A stretch of DNA of 39,152 nt from an uncultured Phascolarctobacterium sp. Its GTDB lineage: Bacteria; Bacillota; Negativicutes; Acidaminococcales; Acidaminococcaceae. The stretch is from the NCBI GenBank assembly GCA_900757795.1, contig CAAEPE010000052.1:1-39152 (forward strand). The letters are read 5' to 3'. Under the pieces are notes generated by a model. That model was not told the origin of the DNA. It was given only the letters and a program-made list of their open reading frames with translations, and made no database searches. Positions within the stretch are counted from its first letter, which is position 1; each line of letters starts with the position of its first letter. The translations under genes and the position numbers were made by a program. Positions 30,141 to 37,274 of this stretch are shown in pieces.

Positions 30141-31136
30141 TTATTTTGTTACTAAAGCATTATGATTTAAAGCAGTATCCTGCTCAGCCAGCTCTTTAAT
30201 TCGGTAGCTGGCAAACATGGAACCGGAAACATTGTGCCAAACGCTGAAAACAGCTCCCGGCAAGCTAGCCAAAGGATTGGCGGCAAAATTTACGGTTGCC
30301 AGAGCTACTGCCAAGCCACTGTTTTGCATAGCAACCTCAATGGCAATAGAGGTTTCCTTGGCATAATTTACCTTCATTACTTTTGCCATAAAAAGGCCCA
30401 TTCCCAAACCAATACTATTGTGCAGCACTACCAAAGCGATAACAATAAGACCGCAGCTCATAAGCTTACTAGCGCTCACCGCTACAATGCCGTCAATAAT
30501 TGCTACAATCGCCACAATAGAAATCAGCGGCAAAACAGCGCCCAGCTGTTCAACCTTTTCGCGGAACATGCCATTGAGAATAATTCCGGCGATAACCGGC
30601 AGCAGCACAATTTTTACTACCGACATTACCATGGCCCAAAAGCTTACCTCAACCCACGCTCCGGCCAAAATATATACTAAAAACGGCGTTACCAGCGGCG
30701 CGATCAAGGTCGAAGCAATGGTCATGCCTACGGAAAGAGGCACGTCGCCTTTAGCAATATAAGCAATTACATTGCTGGCCGTACCGCCGGGGCAGCAACC
30801 TACAAGAATAACGCCTAAAGCCAAATCCGTGTCCAAATTAAAAACCACTGCCAAAAGATACGCTGCAAATGGCATAATGGTATATTGCAGCACACATCCG
30901 GCAAAAACTTCTTTAGGTCGGGAAAGAACAACTTTAAAATCTTCTTTTTTAATAGTCAGTCCCATGCCAAACATAGCCGTACCTAAGAAAAGCGCTGTGT
31001 AACCTGGAATCCATTTAAATCCCTCCGGCCGCAAAAAAGCAAATGCACTGGTCAGCAAAATAATCACGGCAAAATACCGCGACAAAAAGCTACTCGCCTT
31101 GCCTAAGAAAAATAATAACCCGTTTTCTTTGTTCAT
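30141..31136 (-). CDS. Bile acid:sodium symporter (BASS) family transporter
   Basis: This is an integral membrane protein of about 331 residues with some nine to ten hydrophobic segments, of the BASS family. Family motifs are LFLGTAMFGMGLTIKKEDF, VGCCPGGTASNVIAYIAKGDVPLSVGMT (the crossover region binding Na+) and IEVAMQNSGLAVALATVNF. Bacterial members import various organic acids (pyruvate, pantoate, bile-acid-like compounds); the substrate is not evident. GGAGG with a 10-base spacing favours ATG 31136 over the TTG at 31142. Its leader holds two small hairpins (stems at 31163-31179 and 31190-31209). It stands alone, convergent with selD. Confidence 0.9.
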   Translation of the reverse strand: MNKENGLLFFLGKASSFLSRYFAVIILLTSAFAFLRPEGFKWIPGYTALFLGTAMFGMGLTIKKEDFKVVLSRPKEVFAGCVLQYTIMPFAAYLLAVVFNLDTDLALGVILVGCCPGGTASNVIAYIAKGDVPLSVGMTIASTLIAPLVTPFLVYILAGAWVEVSFWAMVMSVVKIVLLPVIAGIILNGMFREKVEQLGAVLPLISIVAIVAIIDGIVAVSASKLMSCGLIVIALVVLHNSIGLGMGLFMAKVMKVNYAKETSIAIEVAMQNSGLAVALATVNFAANPLASLPGAVFSVWHNVSGSMFASYRIKELAEQDTALNHNALVTK

Positions 31137-31269
31137 ATTCAATTTTCCTCCTTACATACATGCTATCCTCAAACGATAGTCACGTTGCTTGCTGCCATAA
31201 CAGGCAGCAGAACTTTTTGGGTTCCGCTTTATTTTATCACAGATAAACGCAAAAAGAAATACAAAATAA

Positions 31270-31329
31270 AAATGTACCGACCCCAAAAAGTTAGACCTTA
31301 AAAACTAACGATTGGTAGTCGGTACATTT
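31270..31329. terminator. Terminator-like inverted repeat resembling paired IS3-family ends
   Basis: AAATGTACCGAC (31270-31281) pairs with GTCGGTACATTT (31318-31329), with an inner GTTAG/CTAAC stem. On the minus strand it is followed by TTTTTATTTTG, so it can terminate the gene at 31352. Each arm also looks like an IS3/IS150-type terminus (TGTACCGACCCCAAAAAG with a downstream TTAGAC). Confidence 0.65.
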
Positions 31330-31351
31330 ATTTCCAGCTTTAAATTTTTTA

Positions 31352-31891
31352 TTAGTATTCAGCTAATTTAGCAGCAGCTTTGGGGCAGCCTTTAGCGGCA
31401 GCCAATTCAAAATAAGTCTTAGAACAAATCTTGTGACCCATTGCCAAATACTGCTCGCCTAACATATACATATTTCGAGCATATTGCATATCTTTAAGCT
31501 TAGCAGCGGCTTCTTCAGAGCCTTTAGCAGCAGCCAGCTCCAAATAAGTGGTGCCGCAAATTACGTGGCCCATGCCAAGATATTGTTCTGCTAATTTCAT
31601 GCAGCCTTCAACATATTGTTTTTCTTTAGCTTCGGCAGCGGCGATTTCTTCGTCGGTTACGCCGATTTTAGCTTTAAACCAAGCTACAATAGCGTCCATA
31701 TCTTCGCCCTTATACAGCACGCTTCTAAATTTATGGTCGATTACGTTAGTAGTATAAAGCCATTCAATGCCAAGATCCATATCCACATATTCAACATCAA
31801 AATGAGTCAGGATAGCGTCAATAACAACCTCTGCATTAGCAGGATCTTTAGCCAGGCTAGCAATTTTACGATATTCTTCTACTAAAGTCAT
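31352..31891 (-). CDS. Protein with two Sel1-like 44-residue repeats, unknown function
   Basis: This 179-residue soluble protein has an N-terminal helical region (1-90) that I do not recognise. Two near-identical tandem repeats follow, offset by 44 residues (about 93-133 and 137-178), each reading L-x-EQYLxMGHxIC, then TYxELAAAKG and AAAKL. This is the Sel1/TPR-type helix-turn-helix pattern with Ala/Gly packing positions, and each repeat carries a Cys after MGHxI. Such repeats generally mediate protein-protein contact. AGAGAGG lies 8 bases before the ATG. A good promoter precedes it and a terminator follows, so it is monocistronic. No functional partner is suggested by its neighbours. Confidence 0.7.
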   Translation of the reverse strand: MTLVEEYRKIASLAKDPANAEVVIDAILTHFDVEYVDMDLGIEWLYTTNVIDHKFRSVLYKGEDMDAIVAWFKAKIGVTDEEIAAAEAKEKQYVEGCMKLAEQYLGMGHVICGTTYLELAAAKGSEEAAAKLKDMQYARNMYMLGEQYLAMGHKICSKTYFELAAAKGCPKAAAKLAEY

Positions 31892-31963
31892 CTCAAAAAC
31901 CTCTCTTTACTTTTCATTTTAAGCATTAAAATTATATTGATGCCTTTATCAGGAACCAATAAT

Positions 31964-31992
31964 ATCATATCACCATTTAGTAAATTTATCAA
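31964..31992 (-). promoter_or_regulatory. Promoter of the Sel1-like repeat gene
   Basis: -35 TTGATA (31987-31992) and -10 TATGAT (31964-31969), spacer 17 bases, about 70 bases before the start. A second TTGACA occurs upstream near 32035 without a clear -10. Confidence 0.65.
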
Positions 31993-32106
31993 CAAGATTA
32001 TTTTCCTGTTAGTAATAAATAACAAGCCTCACTGTCAAGTGACACCTTTTTTGGCGTTGTACAAAGCTTAGCAAAAAAGATTCTTTGTAAGCCATAAAAT
32101 AACTGC

Positions 32107-32427
32107 TTATTCTATAATTACAGCTGTACCGCTGACGCTGACCATGAGCATACCGTTCTTTTCCCCCAGCACCTCATAATCTACATCCACACCTACAACA
32201 GCATTGGCGCCTATTTTTTCGGCTCGCCGTATCATTTCTTCTACAGCTTTATCGCGAGCGTCTGCCAGTTCAGACTCATAGGTACCGCTGCGTCCGCCTA
32301 CAATATCGCGCAAGCCGCCCATAAAATCCTTAATAAAGTTTACACCGGAAACTACCTCACCAAAAACTATTCCCTTATAGCAAGCTATTTTTTTGCCTTC
32401 CACAGTAGGAGTAGTAGTAATTAACAT
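32107..32427 (-). CDS. YbjQ/UPF0145 family protein
   Basis: This 106-residue protein is of the YbjQ (heavy-metal-binding-domain-like) family. The family pattern is complete: an initial beta-strand segment (MLITTTPTVEGKKI), GIVFGEVVSGVNFIKDF, then RSGTYESELADARDKAVEEMIRRAEKIGANAVVGVDVDYE, and a final strand MLMVSVSGTAVII. Members form compact, probably pentameric rings; their function is unresolved. GGAGG lies 7 bases before the ATG. It follows the YfcC-family gene by 38 bases and may be co-transcribed with the peptidase and carrier genes, without a known functional link. Confidence 0.9.
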   Translation of the reverse strand: MLITTTPTVEGKKIACYKGIVFGEVVSGVNFIKDFMGGLRDIVGGRSGTYESELADARDKAVEEMIRRAEKIGANAVVGVDVDYEVLGEKNGMLMVSVSGTAVIIE

Positions 32428-32465
32428 AATTGCACCTCCAAAATTATAATATAATTTAAAATCGC

Positions 32466-33869
32466 TTATAGTGGCCCTAATTTAATCGCAGTTGCATAAG
32501 TCAAAAAGCAAAAAGCAACAATCCACCACATGCCGATAAGCGGCAGCACAAAACGCGCCCATCTTTTATACGGCACATTAGCCATAGCCAAGTAAGACAT
32601 AGTTGCGCCGGACGCAGGCGTAATGCAGTTGGTAAAAGCGTCGCCAAAAGTAAATGCAAAGACCGCCGTTTGACGAGTTAAGCCAACAATATCAGCCAAC
32701 GGTGCCATAATAGGCATAGAAATCGCCGCTTGGCCGGAGCTGGAAGGTACCAGCAAATTGAAAAGGTCCTGAATTATAAACATCCCAAAGGCAATAATAG
32801 AGGACGGGAAAATATCCAACATCCCAGCCAAATAATGAATAATTGTGTCCATAACTCTAGCGTTATCCAAAAGAATAGTAGCAGCCTTACACATAGCAAC
32901 AGCCAAGCAGGGCAGCATCATTCCCTTACAGCCCTCCAAGAAAGCGTCGCAAATATCGTTAGGCTTCAAGCTGCAGATAATTCCCGACAGCACGCCCATA
33001 ATAATGAACATGGCAGAAATTTCATTCATATAAAAATCAAATTTCAAAACGCCAACAATAATGCTTACAAAGTTTAAGCCCAAAAGTCCTAAGCAAATTG
33101 CCTGACGGCCGTTCAGCTTTTGAGTTTCATCAATCTTAATAGTATCAGCCTTAGCTCTATCAATTTCGTAAACAGGGCTGCTTTCCGGATTCTTTTTCAC
33201 CTTATAAGCGTGATACATGACATAAGAAATATTTAAAATCAGCAGCACTACAAAAATGCCCACGCGATAAGGCAGTGCCGAAAAAATTGGCACACCGGCA
33301 ATACCTTGAGCAACGCCTACGGAAAAAGGCTGTGTGCAGCCAGCGCCATAGCCTGCCGCCACCGAGCAGAACAGAATTCCCAAAGCAGTTAAAGAGTCAA
33401 AGCCTAAAGCCAAAACTACGCTGACAACCAAAGGCGTAAAAGCTAAATATTCTTCGTTACAGCCAGCCAAGGTAGAAAAGGTTGCTAAGGTAGTCATCAG
33501 CACAGGAATCAACAAAATGCTATGATTACGCATTTTTCTTACCAAAGTGCTTAAACCGGCAACAATAGCGCCTGTTTTTGCCAACATATTCAGCGAACCG
33601 CCAACAATAAACAAAAAGGCAATAATACTAATGCCGCCCTTAAAGCCTTTATTAAGAACGGTAAAGAAATCCATAAATCCAGTTGGCTTTTGCGCAACAT
33701 AATGGAATGTTGCCGGGTCTACAACCATTTTACCAGTATGCACGTCCTTGACACGGTCGTAAACACCAGCTGGAATTACATAGCTGGCCAAAGCACACAA
33801 AACAACTACACAAACTAAAATAATAATGGGACTAGGCGCTTTAAAGGCTTTTACTTGCTCCTTAGACAT
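32466..33869 (-). CDS. YfcC-family (DcuC/ArsB superfamily) carrier
   Basis: This 467-residue inner-membrane protein with about 12 hydrophobic segments is of the YfcC family, which belongs to the ion-transporter superfamily including C4-dicarboxylate and short peptide or amino acid carriers. Family markers are the opening SPIIILVCVVVLCALASYVIPAGVYDR, GCNEEYLAFTPLVV, GCTQPFSVGVAQGIAG, and DLFNLLVPSSSGQAAISMPIMAPL and FTNCITPASGATM in the second half. It is co-directional with and 35 bases after an M20 peptidase gene, so the pair may take up and cleave a peptide or acylated amino acid. The actual substrate is not shown. Confidence 0.87.
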   Translation of the reverse strand: MSKEQVKAFKAPSPIIILVCVVVLCALASYVIPAGVYDRVKDVHTGKMVVDPATFHYVAQKPTGFMDFFTVLNKGFKGGISIIAFLFIVGGSLNMLAKTGAIVAGLSTLVRKMRNHSILLIPVLMTTLATFSTLAGCNEEYLAFTPLVVSVVLALGFDSLTALGILFCSVAAGYGAGCTQPFSVGVAQGIAGVPIFSALPYRVGIFVVLLILNISYVMYHAYKVKKNPESSPVYEIDRAKADTIKIDETQKLNGRQAICLGLLGLNFVSIIVGVLKFDFYMNEISAMFIIMGVLSGIICSLKPNDICDAFLEGCKGMMLPCLAVAMCKAATILLDNARVMDTIIHYLAGMLDIFPSSIIAFGMFIIQDLFNLLVPSSSGQAAISMPIMAPLADIVGLTRQTAVFAFTFGDAFTNCITPASGATMSYLAMANVPYKRWARFVLPLIGMWWIVAFCFLTYATAIKLGPL

Positions 33870-33904
33870 AACACATCTCTCCTAAATCTTCTTTACAAAT
33901 TTTT

Positions 33905-35089
33905 TTACTGCACAAAATTTTGCGCATAATCATCAATTTCCAGAGCGCACATCATAGCTATCAGCCAGCGTCGGAAAAAGCTTTCTACCGACGCACATTC
34001 TTCCTTAGTATGTGCGCCGGAACCTTGTCCTCCCATAGAGCAAACAGTAGGTACGCCTACGCTGCCAAAATAAGCAGCGTCAGACATGCCACCCACATAA
34101 ATTGGCTTAAAGGCAGGATAACCATACTTAGTTGCTACGCTGTTAATATAATCCAGCAGACGGTGATTTGCTTTTGTTTCTTCAAAGGCAGGCATAGGAG
34201 AAACAAATTCCACTTCTGTCGATGTGCCATCAATATAAGTTTTTGCACAAATCTCCGTAATTTTTTGTTTAATATATTCTTGCTGCTCCAGCTTTTTATA
34301 ACGTACATCCAGCTCGGCATAGCAAATGTCCGGCACGGCATTAGAAACCATACCGCCCTTAACAACACCCACACTGACCGTCAAACCTTCGTCATATTTA
34401 GTTAAATTTTGCAGCAAAGGCAGCTTTCGTGCCATTTCAATAATAGCATTGCGTCCCTTTAAATAATCGTTGCCTGCGTGAGCAGCCACACCATGCACCG
34501 TAATATGACAATCCATACCGCCCTTACGTCCAACGGTCAAGCAATTATCCATACGTCCGCTTTCCATATTAAAGCAGCACAGGGAGCCTTTGGCTTCCTC
34601 CATCAAAAGCTGGTCGGCAATGCCGGCACCATGACTGCTTTCTTCATCACCCACAATAATTGCCTTTACGCGCCTATCCTTAAAACCAAAACGCTTTAAA
34701 GCAACCAAAAGATAAAAAATTTGCGCTACGCCATTTTTCATATCCACCACACCGGGCCCGTGAGCAAAACCATCTTTAATATAAAAAGGATTGTCGGGAA
34801 AAGTTCCGGAAGGAAAAACCGTATCGCAGTGCCCTGCAAACATCAAAGGCTTACCCGGAATTTCTTGATTTAATTCTGCTACCAAGGCATGAGCACTACC
34901 CTTAGTATCTAACAGGCGGCAGCTTATGCCCTCTGCTTTAAAATGCTTATGCAAAAAATCAATTACAAGATTAACCTTGTCCGGCTCGTAGGAACCTGCC
35001 TGCATATTAACTAGCTTTTCCCAAAACATCAACATTTCCTTGTGATTTTTTTCTATAAAATTATGTAATTCACTAATAGGCACTTGCAT
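33905..35089 (-). CDS. M20-family metallopeptidase (carboxypeptidase G2/ArgE-DapE type)
   Basis: This is a di-zinc aminoacylase/carboxypeptidase-type hydrolase of about 394 residues. Metal-binding signatures are MFAGHCDTVFPSG (His and Asp), GPGVVDMKNG (bridging Asp), VGDEESSHGAG (Glu pair) and the C-terminal GGQGSGAHTKEE (His). The central lid domain carries CHITVHGVAAHAGNDYLKGRNAI, as in glutamate carboxypeptidase/CPG2. No signal peptide is seen, so it is cytosolic. The ATG at 35089 is preferred over an in-frame TTG at 35110, though neither has a strong SD. It is the first gene of a unit with the YfcC carrier and has a consensus promoter upstream. Confidence 0.88.
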   Translation of the reverse strand: MQVPISELHNFIEKNHKEMLMFWEKLVNMQAGSYEPDKVNLVIDFLHKHFKAEGISCRLLDTKGSAHALVAELNQEIPGKPLMFAGHCDTVFPSGTFPDNPFYIKDGFAHGPGVVDMKNGVAQIFYLLVALKRFGFKDRRVKAIIVGDEESSHGAGIADQLLMEEAKGSLCCFNMESGRMDNCLTVGRKGGMDCHITVHGVAAHAGNDYLKGRNAIIEMARKLPLLQNLTKYDEGLTVSVGVVKGGMVSNAVPDICYAELDVRYKKLEQQEYIKQKITEICAKTYIDGTSTEVEFVSPMPAFEETKANHRLLDYINSVATKYGYPAFKPIYVGGMSDAAYFGSVGVPTVCSMGGQGSGAHTKEECASVESFFRRWLIAMMCALEIDDYAQNFVQ

Positions 35090-35165
35090 AATCTTTTCAT
35101 CCCTTATCAAAAAACTATATTGTTGTATCGCTTTAAATTACTAAAGCAAAAATAATGTACTTTTT

Positions 35166-35194
35166 ATTTTACAAGACAATCTTTTGCTTGTCAA
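35166..35194 (-). promoter_or_regulatory. Promoter of the M20 peptidase-YfcC unit
   Basis: Perfect -35 TTGACA (35189-35194) and -10 TAAAAT (35166-35171) with a 17-base spacer, about 75 bases before the start codon. Confidence 0.8.
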
Positions 35195-35243
35195 CCAAAC
35201 ATTATGTTGTAGGGTTGAGAAATTCCCCTATAAAAACAAAAAA

Positions 35244-35265
35244 TCCCAACGCATTTACGTTGAGA
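35244..35265 (-). terminator. Terminator after the 96-residue phage gene
   Basis: CAACG/CGTTG core stem with partial extension is followed on the minus strand by TTTTTTGTTTTT. It marks the left boundary of prophage transcription. Confidence 0.6.
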
Positions 35266-35363
35266 TCATCGCTTTTTATTCATTTTTATATTGGTGCCGC
35301 GGATACGCACATTAAAGTATTTATATATAAAACGGCAATACTATGCAAACTATTTTTCTATTG

Positions 35364-35654
35364 TTAATTTTTAATCAGATATTTTATTATTTTCTGCACA
35401 TCCTCAGGCATAAACTCTGCCTGCTGTGTCAGAATGTTAAACAGTCTAATCCTAGCCAATGATATACTGTTATATGCGCTTTCTATCTGCATATGTTCGT
35501 TATCAGCTACTTGATGTATGGTAAATTCTTCAACATACCACGCCAGCAGTGCTCTTTCATCCTTTGATTTCAACCCTGCAGATAGAATGAGCTTCTTGCA
35601 AATAGGTTTGGATAGACCATTTAATTTAGATGCAAATTGCCTGCGGTCCATCAT
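35364..35654 (-). CDS. Small prophage protein, possible HTH (sigma region 4-like)
   Basis: This is a 96-residue basic protein. I do not recognise a named family with confidence. The region of about residues 33-75 (DERALLAWYVEEFTIHQVADNEHMQIESAYNSISLARIRL) has the spacing of a helix-turn-helix like sigma-70 region 4 or ArpU-type phage late regulators. There is no clear Shine-Dalgarno sequence before the ATG pair at 35654. It is downstream of the lysis genes, separated from them by a strong terminator, and is followed by another terminator. It is the leftmost gene that can be assigned to the prophage, so a small regulatory role is conceivable. Confidence 0.5.
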   Translation of the reverse strand: MMDRRQFASKLNGLSKPICKKLILSAGLKSKDERALLAWYVEEFTIHQVADNEHMQIESAYNSISLARIRLFNILTQQAEFMPEDVQKIIKYLIKN

Positions 35655-35672
35655 ATTTACATACTAACACAA

Positions 35673-35706
35673 AAACGGTACCCCGTCAAACGACAAGGTA
35701 CCGTTT
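35673..35706 (-). terminator. Terminator of the lysis cassette
   Basis: A perfect 10-bp stem AAACGGTACC / GGTACCGTTT with a 14-base loop is followed by TTTTT on the minus strand, 6 bases after the last lysis-cassette stop. Confidence 0.85.
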
Positions 35707-35711
35707 AATTT

Positions 35712-36173
35712 TTAGTGTTTTTTGACAGCATACATTATCGCGGTGCCGGCAACGCACCAAGCAAGTGTCCGCTGTCGCCGTAACCTATCTTTTGTTTTCT
35801 GCTCCGCTTTTCGCTCTTCCGCTATCTTCTGCTGCAACTGCATCAAAGAGCTCAACGTTTCTTTCTGCAAGGCTTCGGCATTCTGCAACCTTTTGCTGGA
35901 TAACGTCAATGCCTGTTGTGATTTTGTCAGCTGCGCTTTGGCTACGGTCAACTGCACCACTAGCTCTGTCGATGGCATTTTCAGCAGCTCTAACCTCGAA
36001 TCTAGCTCTGCCAATTTCAGTACCAACCTGCTGTTGTTTGCTTTCAATTCGTCCCAATACTTGGTCTGTATTGTTATATACTTCGGATGTTCTGTTATCT
36101 CTGCCGCCATGCCAAATGATGGCAGCGATAAAAACGACAGCAACAATAACAATGATGTATATTTTTTTATCAA
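35712..36173 (-). CDS. Prophage coiled-coil protein with signal peptide and C-terminal TM (spanin-like partner, frame B)
   Basis: This is a 153-residue protein. It has an N-terminal signal peptide (TSLLLLLSFLSLPSFGMAA) without a lipobox Cys, an extended coiled coil (about 30-125) with regular Leu heptads (AELDSRLELL, LTVAKAQLTKSQQALTL), a basic RRQR stretch, and a C-terminal hydrophobic helix (TLAWCVAGTAIMYAV). Similar coiled-coil proteins occur beside holin/endolysin genes in Firmicute prophages. The TTG start is 9 bases after a GGAGG site. Its first 389 bases overlap, in the +1 frame, almost all of the gene at 35785-36183. The layout resembles Rz/Rz1 spanin pairs, in which the two proteins bridge the periplasm. 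That reading is inference. Confidence 0.7.
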   Translation of the reverse strand: MIKKYTSLLLLLSFLSLPSFGMAAEITEHPKYITIQTKYWDELKANNSRLVLKLAELDSRLELLKMPSTELVVQLTVAKAQLTKSQQALTLSSKRLQNAEALQKETLSSLMQLQQKIAEERKAEQKTKDRLRRQRTLAWCVAGTAIMYAVKKH

Positions 36174-36183
36174 TGATACTCAC
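35785..36183 (-). CDS. Prophage membrane-anchored coiled-coil protein (i-spanin-like, frame A)
   Basis: This 132-residue protein has one N-terminal transmembrane helix (IYIIVIVAVVFIAAIIW, about 8-24) followed by a long charged coiled coil (EIGRARFEVRAAENAIDRASGAVDRS and onward). This is the architecture of inner-membrane spanin (Rz-like) proteins, though family membership cannot be proven by eye. The start is a GTG whose GTGA overlaps the TGA stop of the endolysin gene, the classic mark of translational coupling. Another gene (35712-36173) begins 10 bases later in the +1 frame and covers almost all of this one. Both frames encode sensible secreted or membrane coiled coils, which argues that both are real. 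Confidence 0.6.
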   Translation of the reverse strand: MSIIDKKIYIIVIVAVVFIAAIIWHGGRDNRTSEVYNNTDQVLGRIESKQQQVGTEIGRARFEVRAAENAIDRASGAVDRSQSAADKITTGIDVIQQKVAECRSLAERNVELFDAVAAEDSGRAKSGAENKR

Positions 36184-36725
36184 CTCCTAGAAATATAATC
36201 TGTAACACCACGGGCAATCGCACGAGCAAAGGCTTCCTGTTTATGGATGAGCAGCTGCACATCATCTGCATTATCAATAAATGCCAGTTCAACAAGCACA
36301 GCCGGCATATTGGTATTCTTCAGCACAATTAGCCCCGGACGTTCTTTAATCCCGCGATCGACTGTTCCTAAGCTGTCAACGATTTGCCGCTGGATACACT
36401 GTGCCAGCTTTTCACTCTCGCCGCCTGCGCCGAAAATGCAGCACTCTGTACCTTGCGCATGCGTATCAAAAGCATTACAATGCAGGCTTATGAAAATATC
36501 AGCAGCCCATCTATTAGCAGCATCCACAACGCAGGTGCCTTGTCCGTCATGGTATAGATTATCAGATTGGATAACCTCTATCTCACAGCCGGCTTTGTTC
36601 AAGTAATCTGCAACAAGTGCGCCAATAATCTTTACAACATCCGCTTCGGTCACGCCAAGAATAGCGTTTATTGCGCCTGGATCAATGCCAGGGCAATGAC
36701 CGGGATTTATAAATACTTTTGTCAT
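36180..36725 (-). CDS. Prophage endolysin, N-acetylmuramoyl-L-alanine amidase (Amidase_3)
   Basis: This 181-residue zinc amidase cleaves the lactyl-amide bond between N-acetylmuramic acid and the peptide stem of peptidoglycan. Zinc and catalytic residues are all visible: INPGHCPG with His10, Glu27 in GVTEADVV, ISLHCNAF with His82, and Glu146 in AVLVELAFIDN. The single catalytic domain has no cell-wall-binding repeats. No signal peptide is seen, so release would depend on the holin encoded just upstream, whose stop overlaps this start by 4 bases. The downstream spanin-like gene overlaps its own stop by 4 bases. Confidence 0.93.
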   Translation of the reverse strand: MTKVFINPGHCPGIDPGAINAILGVTEADVVKIIGALVADYLNKAGCEIEVIQSDNLYHDGQGTCVVDAANRWAADIFISLHCNAFDTHAQGTECCIFGAGGESEKLAQCIQRQIVDSLGTVDRGIKERPGLIVLKNTNMPAVLVELAFIDNADDVQLLIHKQEAFARAIARGVTDYISRR

Positions 36726-37198
36726 TTTCTCAGTGCTCCTTTCTCCGCGCGTTCATTAAGCTGTACCAACGCTTTACGTAAAATACTAGGTATAATGCTT
36801 CCCCACCCGGCGCGGTCAATATTTTCGATGATACTGCCAGCTTCATTGAGGGCGTATGCGCAAATAGCCATTTGGCGCAGTGCATGAACGTCAATAGCCA
36901 TATCGATAAGGTTGGCAAGCGCAACCACCGAAAAAATAACCGTTTTGCGCAGCAGTCCGATAAAACCTTCCTTGCTACCCCACTGTCCCGTTTTCAGTGC
37001 CGCCAAAGTGCCGGTCAGATAATCAATAACGCACAAGGCTATTAGCGCCCAAATCATTTTATCTATACCGCCCAAGGAAACTGAAACTACCATACCTACA
37101 AAAGCCCCGATACTTAACAACAGCTGCTCTAAACCGTTAGGCTTGAGCTGTAAAATAAAATCAACGATGCTATTTTTGATTGTTAAAAAAGTGCTCAT
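36722..37198 (-). CDS. Phage holin family protein (holin_4/TcdE-like)
   Basis: This 158-residue protein is of the phage holin family related to TcdE and Bacillus phage holins. It has three or so hydrophobic segments in the first 100 residues (LLLSIGAFVGMVVSVSL; MIWALIALCVIDYLTGTLAAL; KTVIFSVVALANLIDMAI). The family marker is the IDYLTGTLAALKTGQWGSKEGFIGLLRKT segment, followed by an amphipathic, basic C-terminus. It would form membrane lesions that release the endolysin encoded next. An AGGAG-containing site precedes the ATG. It is the first gene of the lysis cassette and is divergent from the tyrosine recombinase, 76 bases away. Confidence 0.9.
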   Translation of the reverse strand: MSTFLTIKNSIVDFILQLKPNGLEQLLLSIGAFVGMVVSVSLGGIDKMIWALIALCVIDYLTGTLAALKTGQWGSKEGFIGLLRKTVIFSVVALANLIDMAIDVHALRQMAICAYALNEAGSIIENIDRAGWGSIIPSILRKALVQLNERAEKGALRK

Positions 37199-37274
37199 TT
37201 CCTATCTCCTATCTTTCAATTATTTGTTGGTTTAATAAAATAGCTTCTATACTGTATATAGGAGCGTGATAACA

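Noticed and set aside
35722..36198. Two plus-strand frames over the spanin-like pair
   Set aside because: They are Cys/Ser-rich, lack ribosome binding sites and are antisense to both lysis frames. The low stop density here is better explained by the two overlapping minus-strand genes.
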